Below the pieces are notes generated by a model. It was not told the DNA's origin. It worked only from the letters and a program-made list of their open reading frames with translations, and searched no databases. Shown one piece after another: positions 33,793 to 42,742 of a stretch of 64,000 bases of DNA. Every line of letters starts with the position of its first letter. The first letter of the stretch is position 1. A program made the position numbers and the translations under genes. The stretch is from Pseudomonadaceae bacterium (GTDB lineage: Bacteria; Pseudomonadota; Gammaproteobacteria; Pseudomonadales; Azotimanducaceae): NCBI GenBank assembly GCA_024743435.1, contig JANSWO010000011.1:62001-126000 (forward strand), in the 5' to 3' direction.

Positions 33793-36054
33793 CTAGAACG
33801 CTTTTTCGTAGCGAAGCCCCCAACTGATCTCGTTCAGCGTCAGACCCTGTGATCCGGCAATGCTTCGGTAGTTTATGAAGCCCGAGAAACCGCGAACGAA
33901 CTGCGCCGACGCGCCTGCGGACCACACGATGAAACTCGTATCGGGGGAGTCTGTTCGGATAGTGAATATCGAGCCGGATGCCGGACCACCACCTCCGCCG
34001 CCAACAAATGGGTCGCTAACGAATTCGATATCTGTCGTGTTTTCACCGGTCTCGAATTCGCGCACCGTATCAACGCGCACGTATGGCACCAGCACGCCCC
34101 ACGATGGGGTGAAGGCTCTGGATACGTGGGCGCCGAGATTTGCCGTGAAAGAAGTCGAGTCCTGCTCGCCGATGCGCAGGTTCAAGCCGCCGGCACCTTG
34201 CTCGCGCATCTCCTCCACATCGACGCGTGCATAGTTGAGGCCCACGTGGGGTCCGAATGTCCATGGCCCACGGTTGAAGTCCCAGCCGGAACCCACAGAC
34301 GCAGACCACTGTTTGCCGTCGGTGTTGCCTTCGCTGGATCGATCAATGGTGCCAAGCGCATCGCTATAGCGGATACGGCGCTCGGTGTCGTAGTCGTTGC
34401 TGCCGATGCTGGCGAGAGCGTCGATGTAGAAGCTGTCCTCAACGAAATACGTGGCAAACAGCGCCAGGTTGATGCTGTCGATATCCGCGCCACCGCCGCC
34501 GGCAAAGTCCGCACTGACCTGGCCGTAGGTTATGCCGCCGCCGATGATGAAGTTGTCGCGCAGCCGATAGTCGGCTCCTACCGTCACGCCGTAGGTATCG
34601 AAATCGAGTCCGGCTTCGTTTTCGCTGGCATCTTTGTCGCCGAACACGACTCGGCCGTTGGCAAAGAATGACAACCGGCCAAAGTCGCTCGCGCCGGCGT
34701 TGCCGCCCATCCATGCATTCAGGCCCTCTTGCAGAATGTAGCCATCGAGCTGCGTGCCACTGACTTGCAATGTGAGTTTGGACAGATCGATACCGGTTGC
34801 TCCGGCGCGCAGGCCGTTGATTCGTGTCGACAGGTTGCCGTGACCAATAGTGGTGAGGCGCAAGGCAGTATTGGCAAGTACCGCGAGTTCTTCCGGGTTG
34901 ATCGCATCCAGTGCGCTCACGACCTGAGCATCGGTGGTGGCCTGGTTGCGAATACCGTTACAGATTCGGTTCAACTCGCCGGCATCCACGCCGCCGGTAT
35001 TGATGGCGTCACAGGTGTTGTCGAAATAGCCCGCGAGACTCGCCTGATTCGGTGACAACAGCGTGCCGGACAGCGCAGCGATATCGCGGGATTCATTATC
35101 GACGATACTGATGACCTGGCGGGTTATGCCACCGTTGCCATCGATGAGCTGTAGCTCGAATGTCTCGAGGCCTTCCTGCTCGTTGTCGTCGAGCAGATTG
35201 ATGGTCACTGTTCGGGTGCTGCTGTCGCCGTCGAGCCAGGTGAGCGTCTGATTGACGGGAACGTAGTCAACGCCCGCGGTGGCGGTGAGATCGGCGGTGA
35301 CGGCCTGCACAGTCAGGGTTTCCGAGCTGCCGCCTATTCGCTCAACGATGACGGATACCTGGGCGTTGCCTTCATCGCTCATTGGCGCGACGGCTTCGAA
35401 TTGAGCAGCGCCTTCCTGGGCGCGCACCAGAAATGTTCCGATGAAGGAGAAAGCTGCGTCCTGATCGCGCAGACAGCCGGAGAAGTCCTGAGCGGTAAAT
35501 ACTGGAATAGACGCTGAGGTACAGGAAATACGACCGGCAACCCCGTCTTGAGTAATGGTGAAGAATGGTCTGGATAGCAGTCCGGTTGTGGCGTTATCCG
35601 GCGTCAATGCCCAACCTTCTGTGAAGAAGGTATCTCCTGGATTGCCGCCGTCAATCGCTGCATCTCCGGTTACGCCAAGCAGTCCATGCAGAAGCTCGAC
35701 GAACGCGAGGTTGGCGACGTTGCCATCGATGTCGGCGGACTGGTCAACTCCGTCCCAGCCAGCTTCCAGGAGAAACAGATCAACCTCGTCTGCTGTGGCG
35801 ACGCGAAATCCGTTGTCCAGGAAACCGCCGTCGCCATCCAGAATCTGATTCACGGACAGGCCGGTTGACAGCGTGAGGTCCAGCCATTGAAAACCCGTGT
35901 CGGTACTTAGCGTGATGCTGTCATCGCCGTAGACATCGTCGTCTTCGGAGATGAGCACCGCGCTCGGCGATTGGCTGAGCGCCAGAGAGAGGGCAACGGC
36001 GCCGAGTATTGGCGCTCGGGTTTTGGGCCGCAGGGGATGCCGGATCGGTTTCAT
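33793..36054 (-). CDS. Autotransporter-type protein with Calx-beta domain and C-terminal beta-barrel
   Basis: A protein of 753 residues. A signal segment (about 15-35), then an N-terminal region with TGFQWLDLTLSTGLSVNQIL as in many exported GDSL/PEP-type proteins, a Calx-beta domain (about 205-320: NAQVSVIVERIGGSSETL, AGVDYVPVNQTLTW, RTVTINLLDDNEQEGLETF), a helical linker, and a C-terminal autotransporter barrel of about 280 residues ending in EISWGLRYEKAF with the terminal Phe needed for barrel assembly. It should place the Calx-beta passenger on the cell surface. It lies 84 bases downstream of the caspase-like gene. Confidence 0.85.
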   Translation of the reverse strand: MKPIRHPLRPKTRAPILGAVALSLALSQSPSAVLISEDDDVYGDDSITLSTDTGFQWLDLTLSTGLSVNQILDGDGGFLDNGFRVATADEVDLFLLEAGWDGVDQSADIDGNVANLAFVELLHGLLGVTGDAAIDGGNPGDTFFTEGWALTPDNATTGLLSRPFFTITQDGVAGRISCTSASIPVFTAQDFSGCLRDQDAAFSFIGTFLVRAQEGAAQFEAVAPMSDEGNAQVSVIVERIGGSSETLTVQAVTADLTATAGVDYVPVNQTLTWLDGDSSTRTVTINLLDDNEQEGLETFELQLIDGNGGITRQVISIVDNESRDIAALSGTLLSPNQASLAGYFDNTCDAINTGGVDAGELNRICNGIRNQATTDAQVVSALDAINPEELAVLANTALRLTTIGHGNLSTRINGLRAGATGIDLSKLTLQVSGTQLDGYILQEGLNAWMGGNAGASDFGRLSFFANGRVVFGDKDASENEAGLDFDTYGVTVGADYRLRDNFIIGGGITYGQVSADFAGGGGADIDSINLALFATYFVEDSFYIDALASIGSNDYDTERRIRYSDALGTIDRSSEGNTDGKQWSASVGSGWDFNRGPWTFGPHVGLNYARVDVEEMREQGAGGLNLRIGEQDSTSFTANLGAHVSRAFTPSWGVLVPYVRVDTVREFETGENTTDIEFVSDPFVGGGGGGPASGSIFTIRTDSPDTSFIVWSAGASAQFVRGFSGFINYRSIAGSQGLTLNEISWGLRYEKAF

Positions 36055-36138
36055 AGGTCGGTTTCTCGCGCGAGCGCAACGTCCTGTGCGCGTCTTTGTC
36101 GTGGCTTGTTGTTAGGCGCAATCGAGATGAAAAGCAGG

Positions 36139-37854
36139 TCAACCCGTCGCGCCGGATTCATCCTGTGTCGACTGCTCGTGGTTGCTGATCGGGTAAAAGA
36201 AAAAGTCTCCGACGTCATGGCCAGCTGCGCGGATTGTTTTCAGCTCGGGTTTTTGCTCGAAGCCCTGCTGCGCTGCTGTCTCCGTGACAGCGTTGCGAAT
36301 CCTCAAGAACAGCTCAGGCGCCGCGAGCAAGCCGTTGTTGGCTTCGAGCGCGTCGAGAAAAGCACTCGCGAATACCGAATGACCGTCGCCAGCGCTGTCC
36401 AGAACCGGTGCATCGCCACCGGATGTGAGTAACAACCGAGCGCGTTTGTTGAGTTTGAAGCGCAGGAATTCCGGATCACTGTATTGCGGCATGTCGTCAC
36501 CCAGCAGAAGCAGACTGGGTTCGTTTGATAGCAGCCCCGCATAGCAGGAATCGGCAACCACCAGCACTCGTCGGGCTTTCAGGCGCGATAAGTGACCGGT
36601 GACAAACTCGTTCGCCACCCAGTAGGTGTTGCGCGGTGGTCGTTCGGCGTTGCGTGGCAGCCAATAGCCGGTCTGATTCTCGCCAGCGTTCAAGCGCGAG
36701 CCATGGCCGGCGTAGAAGATCAACAGGTTGTCGGTTTCGGTGAGGCTGGACGACAGGTCATTGATCGCTTGCATGATCGCGACATCGCTTGCATCCGTCA
36801 GCGTAAAAACCGTGAAACCGTATCGCTGCTCAAGAATGTCTTTGGCGCGTTGAATGTCGTTGTGCGGAGTCTGTAGATCCTCCATTCGGTCGTACTCGGC
36901 ATTACCGATCAGCAATGCGTAGTACTTGCCCAGGCCATCGTTGTCGTTGCTGTTCGTTGTGTCGATGAGCGCCGAAATCTGCTCGCTCGCTGAGTCAGCG
37001 GGCTGGCGTAAGGCGCTAATCTGTTCGCTGTCGATTGGAGCCGGTGTTGCAACGGCCAGAGTTTGCTGAATCCGAGCCAGCTCTGAGTCCTGTGCGGCTC
37101 GCTCCGAACGCAGGTTGGCAACCAGACCCTCCAGCGTTTTCAGGCTTGCCTCCGCTTGAGCGCTGGAGGCATTCAAACTCGAGCGTAGCGTGCGTAGCTG
37201 CGCTTCCAGTGCTTCGATTTGGGCGGTTTTCTCGCTCAGCTGTCGGTTTAGCTCGTCGGCCATTTTCTGCTGTTGCGCGCGCGCAGCCGAGGTGAACAAC
37301 AGGCTGTCTTGCGCAAGGCCCCAGGCCCGCCGGTACCAGTTCAAAGCGACGATTGGATCTTTATCTACGCCTTTACCCAGTTCGAATAGAGTGCCGAGAT
37401 TGAACTGCGCTCTGGAGTAGCCCTGGTCAGCCGCGCGCTGGTACCAGATGAGCGCCGCCTGGGGATTGGCTTCTCCGCCCAGACCCTTTTCGAAGATCTC
37501 GCCGACATTGGTTTGCGCCTCGGGGTCACCTGCCTCGGCGGCGGCCATCCAGACCGTCAGCGCAGTGCGATAGTCTGCTCGATCGAAAGCAGTGTATTCG
37601 CCGCCTCGGAGCGCGCAATCACCAGCGGTGGTTCGCAGTGGCCTGCGTGCGGTGAGATACGTTCTGTTGCCCAACCGCCGCACTTGCCCGGGCAGCAGAC
37701 AGTCGACTATCTGCAGCTCCGCTCGCGTCGCGTTTCTGTTTTGCGTCGTTTCGGCCATAGCCGCTAGGCTAGCCAGTATGAGAATTATGCAGACAGCAAC
37801 CGGACCGGGCGCAGCGATGAGCCGCTCTCCACTCGCGCGCGTTGCGCTCCCCAT
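36139..37854 (-). CDS. Exported Sel1-repeat, coiled-coil, caspase-like (C14) protease
   Basis: A protein of 571 residues. Signal/anchor helix (about 17-34), two or three Sel1 repeats (about 85-180: AAEAGDPEAQTNVGEIFEKG, AADQGYSRAQFNLGTLFELG), a coiled coil (about 190-285), then a caspase domain with YYALLIGNAEY near residue 310, catalytic His in LLIFYAGHGSRL near residue 390 and catalytic Cys in VLVVADSCYAG near residue 445. Bacterial caspase-like proteases often cut after Arg/Lys and act in signalling or cell death. The likely ATG at 37854 makes its 5' end overlap the divergent lipoprotein gene. Confidence 0.88.
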   Translation of the reverse strand: MGSATRASGERLIAAPGPVAVCIILILASLAAMAETTQNRNATRAELQIVDCLLPGQVRRLGNRTYLTARRPLRTTAGDCALRGGEYTAFDRADYRTALTVWMAAAEAGDPEAQTNVGEIFEKGLGGEANPQAALIWYQRAADQGYSRAQFNLGTLFELGKGVDKDPIVALNWYRRAWGLAQDSLLFTSAARAQQQKMADELNRQLSEKTAQIEALEAQLRTLRSSLNASSAQAEASLKTLEGLVANLRSERAAQDSELARIQQTLAVATPAPIDSEQISALRQPADSASEQISALIDTTNSNDNDGLGKYYALLIGNAEYDRMEDLQTPHNDIQRAKDILEQRYGFTVFTLTDASDVAIMQAINDLSSSLTETDNLLIFYAGHGSRLNAGENQTGYWLPRNAERPPRNTYWVANEFVTGHLSRLKARRVLVVADSCYAGLLSNEPSLLLLGDDMPQYSDPEFLRFKLNKRARLLLTSGGDAPVLDSAGDGHSVFASAFLDALEANNGLLAAPELFLRIRNAVTETAAQQGFEQKPELKTIRAAGHDVGDFFFYPISNHEQSTQDESGATG

Positions 37855-38623
37855 AGTTGTTTCGTTGCTGGTTGGTTGCACGGCTCTACCTCCTGGGCTT
37901 ACTGATCTGGGGTGGCAGAAGGGCTCTGGATTTGAGCATCTCGTGGTTGCAAACCAGGCGTTTGTCGGCCAGCAACGGTCGCTGGATAGGATTCATATCT
38001 ATATCGGCGGAGACGGCCGGGCATGGTTGAATCGCAGCACGGTGTCCGCGGACCCAACGGCCCGATCGCTGGCGTTGGAACTCATGTCTTTGGATGACAC
38101 ACCCGCGCTCTATCTTGGTCGGCCCTGCTACCACGGGCGCGCGAGCGAGCCCCCGTGCGAGCCAATCCTGTGGACTCATGCTCGCTGGGGAACAGCCGTG
38201 CTCGATTCGATGGCGGCCGCGTTGAACGCGTTGATTCGACAACACCGCCCTCGGCAGGTGTCCGTTTATGGCTACAGCGGTGGTGGGGTGCTGGCAATTC
38301 TGCTTGCGCGCAAGATTCAGGCGATTGATCAGGTGATCACGATTGCTGCCCCTCTTGATACGGCAGCCTGGAGTGCACATCACGGATATACCCCATTGTC
38401 AGAATCATTGAATCCAGCAGCGTATGAACAATGGCCGCGCCGGCTGGAGCAATGGCACTGGCAGGGCGGGCGGGATGCCGTTGTTCCGCCTGAGACGACA
38501 GATCGTTTTCGGCTGTCCGCGCCTGACGCGAGGTTTGTGAAGGTGGCGCAGGCGGACCATAGCTGTTGCTGGCTAGACCAGTGGCCTGTGGTGCTGGATG
38601 CAACGTTGCATAGCAACCAGTAG
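37817..38623 (+). CDS. Lipoprotein with alpha/beta-hydrolase-like domain
   Basis: A protein of 268 residues starting MSRSPLARVALPIVVSLLVGC, a lipoprotein signal with lipobox LVGC. The mature part has VYGYSGGGVLAILLARKI near residue 155, a nucleophile-elbow-like GxSxG (serine in GYSGG), an acid segment near GGRDAVVPP, and a late AQADHSCCW with a candidate histidine. It looks like an envelope-anchored esterase- or lipase-like protein. Longer in-frame starts extend further into the divergent caspase gene. The stop precedes the kinase gene's 3' end by 10 bases (convergent). Confidence 0.75.
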   Translation: MSRSPLARVALPIVVSLLVGCTALPPGLTDLGWQKGSGFEHLVVANQAFVGQQRSLDRIHIYIGGDGRAWLNRSTVSADPTARSLALELMSLDDTPALYLGRPCYHGRASEPPCEPILWTHARWGTAVLDSMAAALNALIRQHRPRQVSVYGYSGGGVLAILLARKIQAIDQVITIAAPLDTAAWSAHHGYTPLSESLNPAAYEQWPRRLEQWHWQGGRDAVVPPETTDRFRLSAPDARFVKVAQADHSCCWLDQWPVVLDATLHSNQ

Positions 38624-38633
38624 TTGTTACTAC

Positions 38634-40100
38634 TCATCGCTCGTCCGGCGCCCGGGATAGCGACTGCGTCAGTGATTGAGCGAGTGTGCGCAGATCTTCG
38701 TGATTACCCAGGTAAGGATCGATCGCTCGCACCTGGGCCAGGTTTTCGGCGAGCGCCGAACGATTTTCCGAGGTGCTGCGTTGCTCAAGCTCCCGAAACA
38801 AACTGACTAACGCAGCCACAGCTTCCGGATTGCGTGGGTGGAGCTGATACGCGCGTTGAAACCTCGCGAGCGCGCCGGCGTAGTCTGTGAAGCCCAGTAG
38901 CTGCTGCCCCTCCTTCATCGCGTCCGCAAAAGCGGATCGCTGCGCTTCGGGTAGCTGACTGAGGGCTTGCTCCGGGCGTGCGGATTCGCGCTGCGCGAGT
39001 TGTTGTTGAACCGTAACGCCGCTGGCCATGAGAGCAACGCCGACAGCTGCCACGGCCACGAGTCTTATTTTCGATGCGCCTTCGAAGTCACGCAGGAATA
39101 GCGCAGCGTTGCTTTGCCGGTGTCGCCGATCAAACGACAGAGCTCTAGATAGCGCCCGCCATTCCCTGCCTTTCAGGCTTCTAATCGGTGCTGGCGTGAG
39201 TCCCTTGTCTCTTGCGACGACGGCGCTTTGGTAGCTGAACGGATGCTTGCCGCTCAGCAGTTGGTAGATAACGAGGCCGAGCGCGTATACGTCATCAGCT
39301 GGTGTTGGCCGCGCGCCATCGAGCATTTCTGCTGATGCGTAGGATGGGGTGAGATAGCCCCGGCTCGACGGATCGAATAACGTTGCCTGGTTTGCTTCAT
39401 CGGCGCCGCTTGCATCGTCGGTGCGCTGGCTGGGCACCGCCCGGGCGATACCGAAATCAAGAATCTTGCATTGATTCTCATCTGTTAAGAACACATTGCC
39501 CGGCTTGAAGTCGCTGTGCACGATATTGCGGTTGTGGGCGTAGGCAAGGCCCAGGCAGAGCCCTCGAATATGCGCAAGTGCTGGCTTACGCGGCATGCCC
39601 TGTGGATTTGCACGCAGCCAGTCATCGAGTGCCTGGCCGGTAAGCACTTCCATTGTGAGGAAAACCTGATCCTCGTCGCGATCGAAATCGTAGACGGTGG
39701 CGATATTCGGGTGCGCCAGTGTTTGGGCTTTGCGAGCTTCTCGTTGCAGAGCAACGACCAGGGAGGGGTCTGCGCGCAGATCGCTATTCAACACTTTCAA
39801 AGCGACGTAGGGGTCTTTGTCGCCGGTTTCAACCCAGCGCATGTCTCTGGCGCGATAGACCCTGCCCATACCACCCTGTCCGAGCAGTTCCTCAATGACA
39901 AAGCGTTGTTTGAGCGATGTACCCGGCGGCAATTGCTCCGTCGGCTCTACGTTGGCTGGCGTGCTGCTCCCCGATGCTTCGCGTTGATGTGCATCATGAC
40001 CGGTGACCGGTAGCGTCTCCGCCAGGGCGGCAACCGTGGCGGCCAGTTCGGGCGGCGCTGCTTCCGGGCGCTGATGGTCCGAATTTGAGGTTTTGCTCAC
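38634..40100 (-). CDS. Serine/threonine protein kinase with one membrane helix
   Basis: A kinase of 488 residues from a GTG start. Kinase domain about 65-335: glycine loop GQGGMGRVY, VALK lysine, catalytic loop HSDFKPGN (non-RD type, Ser where Arg is usual) and DFGIA metal motif. One hydrophobic helix follows (about 340-360: IRLVAVAAVGVALMASG), then a TPR-like region (FTDYAGALARFQRAYQLHPRNPEA). The kinase faces the cytoplasm and the TPR part the periplasm. It heads the minus-strand gene group; phosphorylation targets are unknown. Confidence 0.9.
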   Translation of the reverse strand: MSKTSNSDHQRPEAAPPELAATVAALAETLPVTGHDAHQREASGSSTPANVEPTEQLPPGTSLKQRFVIEELLGQGGMGRVYRARDMRWVETGDKDPYVALKVLNSDLRADPSLVVALQREARKAQTLAHPNIATVYDFDRDEDQVFLTMEVLTGQALDDWLRANPQGMPRKPALAHIRGLCLGLAYAHNRNIVHSDFKPGNVFLTDENQCKILDFGIARAVPSQRTDDASGADEANQATLFDPSSRGYLTPSYASAEMLDGARPTPADDVYALGLVIYQLLSGKHPFSYQSAVVARDKGLTPAPIRSLKGREWRALSRALSFDRRHRQSNAALFLRDFEGASKIRLVAVAAVGVALMASGVTVQQQLAQRESARPEQALSQLPEAQRSAFADAMKEGQQLLGFTDYAGALARFQRAYQLHPRNPEAVAALVSLFRELEQRSTSENRSALAENLAQVRAIDPYLGNHEDLRTLAQSLTQSLSRAPDER

Positions 40101-40271
40101 TCAGGTTCTGCACAATCATCTCTGGTTTACTGGTTAGGCGGGAAAACTCGCTTGAATAGCTCAACTGGTTCGAGCCTGGCGCCGCGTCGAACTCAGGCGT
40201 CGCGATTTCCAGGCTTCAATCAGCGTTGGAGCCAAGCCATACTGGCTCGTCTTGTCACAGGGAGATCTTCT

Positions 40272-40952
40272 ATGTTTGCTTTGAATCCACGCACATGGGG
40301 TGTGGTTGCAACGGTTGCACTCATGTCGCTGGTCTCTGCCTGTGCTCCGGCTCCCGCAGGTCAAACGGGTGCCGCTGGCACTCAGATCAAGAGCCCTAGC
40401 CACTGGCTTTTAGACAACGAGCGCTCGTCGCTGTCGTTTGTGTCGATCAAAGCGGCAGACCTGCCGGAGACGCATCGTTTCACCTCTCTTTCCGGCACCG
40501 TGAGTGACGACGGATCGGCGCGCGTGTCGATCGATCTGGCGAGCGTCGATACGGGCATAGAGATTCGCGACGAGCGTATGCGTGAGATCGTATTCGCACC
40601 GATAGCCGCTGCCGGCTCGAATGCAACGGCGGTGGTAACCACCCAAATCGATCTTGCCGCGATACAGGCTCTGCCTGTGGGGTCACAAAGAGATGAGATG
40701 GTGGAACTTGAGATCGAGTTTGGTCCAGTGACGCTTTCGCAAACGGCCGAGATGACGATATTGAAAATGGCGAGTGATGAAGTGGTCGTTACCTCCAGGC
40801 AGCCACTGCTTCTAAACGCGGGCTTGCTGGGTATCGGTGAAGCGCTCGATACGCTGCAAGCGCTTGCCGGCCTGCCGAGCATTTCCCGCGCGGTTCCCGT
40901 TGATGTCCAGCTGACTTACGTTGGCGCGCTTGCGGCCGCGGCCGCTGGCTAA
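40272..40952 (+). CDS. YceI-family lipoprotein
   Basis: A protein of 226 residues. Signal peptide with lipobox LVSAC (residues 17-21), then a YceI-like lipocalin-type beta-barrel with DNERSSLSFVSIKAA, SLSGTVSDDGSARVSIDLASVDTGI (split) and RDERMREIVF near residue 95, the conserved R-D-x-H/R-M segment. YceI proteins bind polyisoprenoid or other lipids in the periplasm. GGAG lies 7 bases before the ATG at 40272; the upstream extension lacks a signal. It lies divergent from the kinase. Confidence 0.85.
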   Translation: MFALNPRTWGVVATVALMSLVSACAPAPAGQTGAAGTQIKSPSHWLLDNERSSLSFVSIKAADLPETHRFTSLSGTVSDDGSARVSIDLASVDTGIEIRDERMREIVFAPIAAAGSNATAVVTTQIDLAAIQALPVGSQRDEMVELEIEFGPVTLSQTAEMTILKMASDEVVVTSRQPLLLNAGLLGIGEALDTLQALAGLPSISRAVPVDVQLTYVGALAAAAAG

Positions 40953-40969
40953 CCGATGGCAGACTGATA

Positions 40970-41488
40970 GTGACGGGTTTGCGGCCATCGCGGGAGTCAG
41001 GCGACGAGGCGTTTGATGCCGCGGACGAACTGTTGGATGAGTTCGATGAATTGGATGATGGAGCCGGCGGTTGGTTGTCCCCGGGCTGGCGCGCTCTGAT
41101 TGCGGCCGTACTGGGCGGCTCGGCATATGCCGGCTGGGCGTATTTTGCCAACCAGCAGCACGGTACGACGCAGGGTCTGTCAGCAGCGGTGACCCAGGGT
41201 GCTTACAGCTTCACGGCTGCGCTTGTGACAACCCTGCTGCTTGACCGCTTTCGCCATGCTTTCGGGCCAAGCTGGCGAGGCAGCCTTGCGACCCTTTTCT
41301 TGAGTTGCACCGGGCTGACCATGCTTGGCTACGTGTTGCACTGGAGCGCTGGCACTCCCGAGATATTGGTGACGATCTCCCCAGGTGCCATCCTGGGTAG
41401 CGCCTATGCAGCGGCGTATGTGATTGCGCTCGATTCCAAAGAGCGTTCGCGTCTTGCCGATGCTGCATTGGGGGAAGTAGGGGATTAG
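40970..41488 (+). CDS. Small membrane protein of unknown function
   Basis: A protein of 172 residues from a GTG start 17 bases after the YceI-like gene. An acidic N-terminus (about 1-35, rich in Asp/Glu) is followed by four hydrophobic segments (ALIAAVLGGSAYAGWAYFA, a second at about 75, LATLFLSCTGLTMLGYVLHW and ILGSAYAAAYVIAL). I recognise no family. It is probably cotranscribed with the YceI-like gene. A terminator-like hairpin lies downstream at 41576. Confidence 0.6.
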   Translation: MTGLRPSRESGDEAFDAADELLDEFDELDDGAGGWLSPGWRALIAAVLGGSAYAGWAYFANQQHGTTQGLSAAVTQGAYSFTAALVTTLLLDRFRHAFGPSWRGSLATLFLSCTGLTMLGYVLHWSAGTPEILVTISPGAILGSAYAAAYVIALDSKERSRLADAALGEVGD

Positions 41489-41575
41489 CCGGTACCATTT
41501 ACCGCGGCGAAGAAATCAGCCAGTAAGCGTCTGTCCCGTGCGCCCTCAACGCGCCCTCCACTGCAGAGATGAATA

Positions 41576-41616
41576 CCTCAGGGGCGCACCGCGCGGATCG
41601 CTGAGGCAACCTTTTT
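41576..41616 (+). terminator. Hairpin with T-run downstream of the small membrane protein
   Basis: CCTCAG pairs with CTGAGG across a GC-rich 19-base loop, followed after five bases by TTTTT at 41612-41616. The stem is short; it is a plausible intrinsic terminator for the transcript from 40272-41488. Confidence 0.4.
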
Positions 41617-41734
41617 ACTCGTGTGCGGACCATCTTGTCTGCGGGTGCTAAAGCTGTCGCAACCAACCTTTTCAGGTGTGCCGGTAGCCTTGTGCATCGT
41701 AGACTATCTATGGCTCAACAAATCGAGAATTCTC

Positions 41735-42742
41735 ATGAAAGCGTTTATCGAAGGCATGCCGAAGGCGGAGTTGCACGTGCATCTGGAGGGCACATTGGAG
41801 CCCGAACACATCTTTGCTTTGGCTCAACGCAATGGCATTGAGCTGTCGTACAAGACCCCACAGGAAGTGGTTGATGCCTACGACTTTCACGATCTCCCAT
41901 CTTTTCTAACGATCTACTACGCGGCAATGGATGTGCTTCGCACGGAACAGGATTTCTACGAGCTTGCGTATCACTATTTCGAGAAGGCTGCGGCGGACAA
42001 CATCGTCTATGTCGAACCTTTTTTTGATCCCCAGGCGCACACATCGCGAGGCGTCGAGTTTGCGACGGTGATCAATGGAATCGCGCGAGCTCAGGAAGCT
42101 GCCGCGGCGACTCTTGGTGTCGAGTCGCAACTGATTCTCTGTTTCCTGCGGGACATGAGCGCGCAGTCAGCGATGGAGCATCTTGAAATGGCGTTGCCGT
42201 ACAAAGACAAGCTGATTGGCATTGGGCTCGACTCAGATGAGAAAGACAACCCACCCAGCAAGTTTGCGCAGGTGTTCGCCAAGGCGCGAGAACATGGGCT
42301 GAAGCTCACCATGCACTGCGACGTGAATCAGAAAGACATTCATGAGCATATGTGGGAGTGCCTCAACGAGATTAACGTTGATCGCATCGATCACGGCGTA
42401 AACTGCCTGGATCAGGACGACCTGACGCAGGAGATCGTGCGCCGCGGTATGGGTCTTACGGTGTGCCCGGTATCGAATCGCTTTGTCGTTCAGTCGCTGA
42501 CATCAAAAGAGATTCGCCGGATGCTGGAGCTTGGCATCAAGGCAACGATCAACTCAGATGATCCAGCGTATTTCAGAGCCTACCTCACGGACAATTTTCT
42601 GGAATTGCAGCGCGAAGGCGACTACACCCTCGAGGAGGTTGTTCAGCTCAATCGAAATGCGTTTGACATTGCCTGGCTTACAGATGCAGACAAGCAGAGA
42701 CTGCTTGGCAAGCTCGATCGCTACGTTGCGCGAGCGAGTTGA
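41735..42742 (+). CDS. Adenosine-deaminase-family protein with altered active site
   Basis: A protein of 335 residues with the ADA TIM-barrel: first metal motif HVHLEG near residue 14, a metal His in LTMHCDVNQ near residue 190, IDHGVNCL near residue 220 and NSDDPAYF near residue 275. In the usual HAGE segment, catalytic Glu is replaced: here H-C-D-V. The rest of the metal site is intact. It may deaminate a different purine, or act as another hydrolase. Start at 41735 is chosen because the upstream frame has no family similarity. The stop overlaps the convergent MFS gene by 22 bases. Confidence 0.85.
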   Translation: MKAFIEGMPKAELHVHLEGTLEPEHIFALAQRNGIELSYKTPQEVVDAYDFHDLPSFLTIYYAAMDVLRTEQDFYELAYHYFEKAAADNIVYVEPFFDPQAHTSRGVEFATVINGIARAQEAAAATLGVESQLILCFLRDMSAQSAMEHLEMALPYKDKLIGIGLDSDEKDNPPSKFAQVFAKAREHGLKLTMHCDVNQKDIHEHMWECLNEINVDRIDHGVNCLDQDDLTQEIVRRGMGLTVCPVSNRFVVQSLTSKEIRRMLELGIKATINSDDPAYFRAYLTDNFLELQREGDYTLEEVVQLNRNAFDIAWLTDADKQRLLGKLDRYVARAS

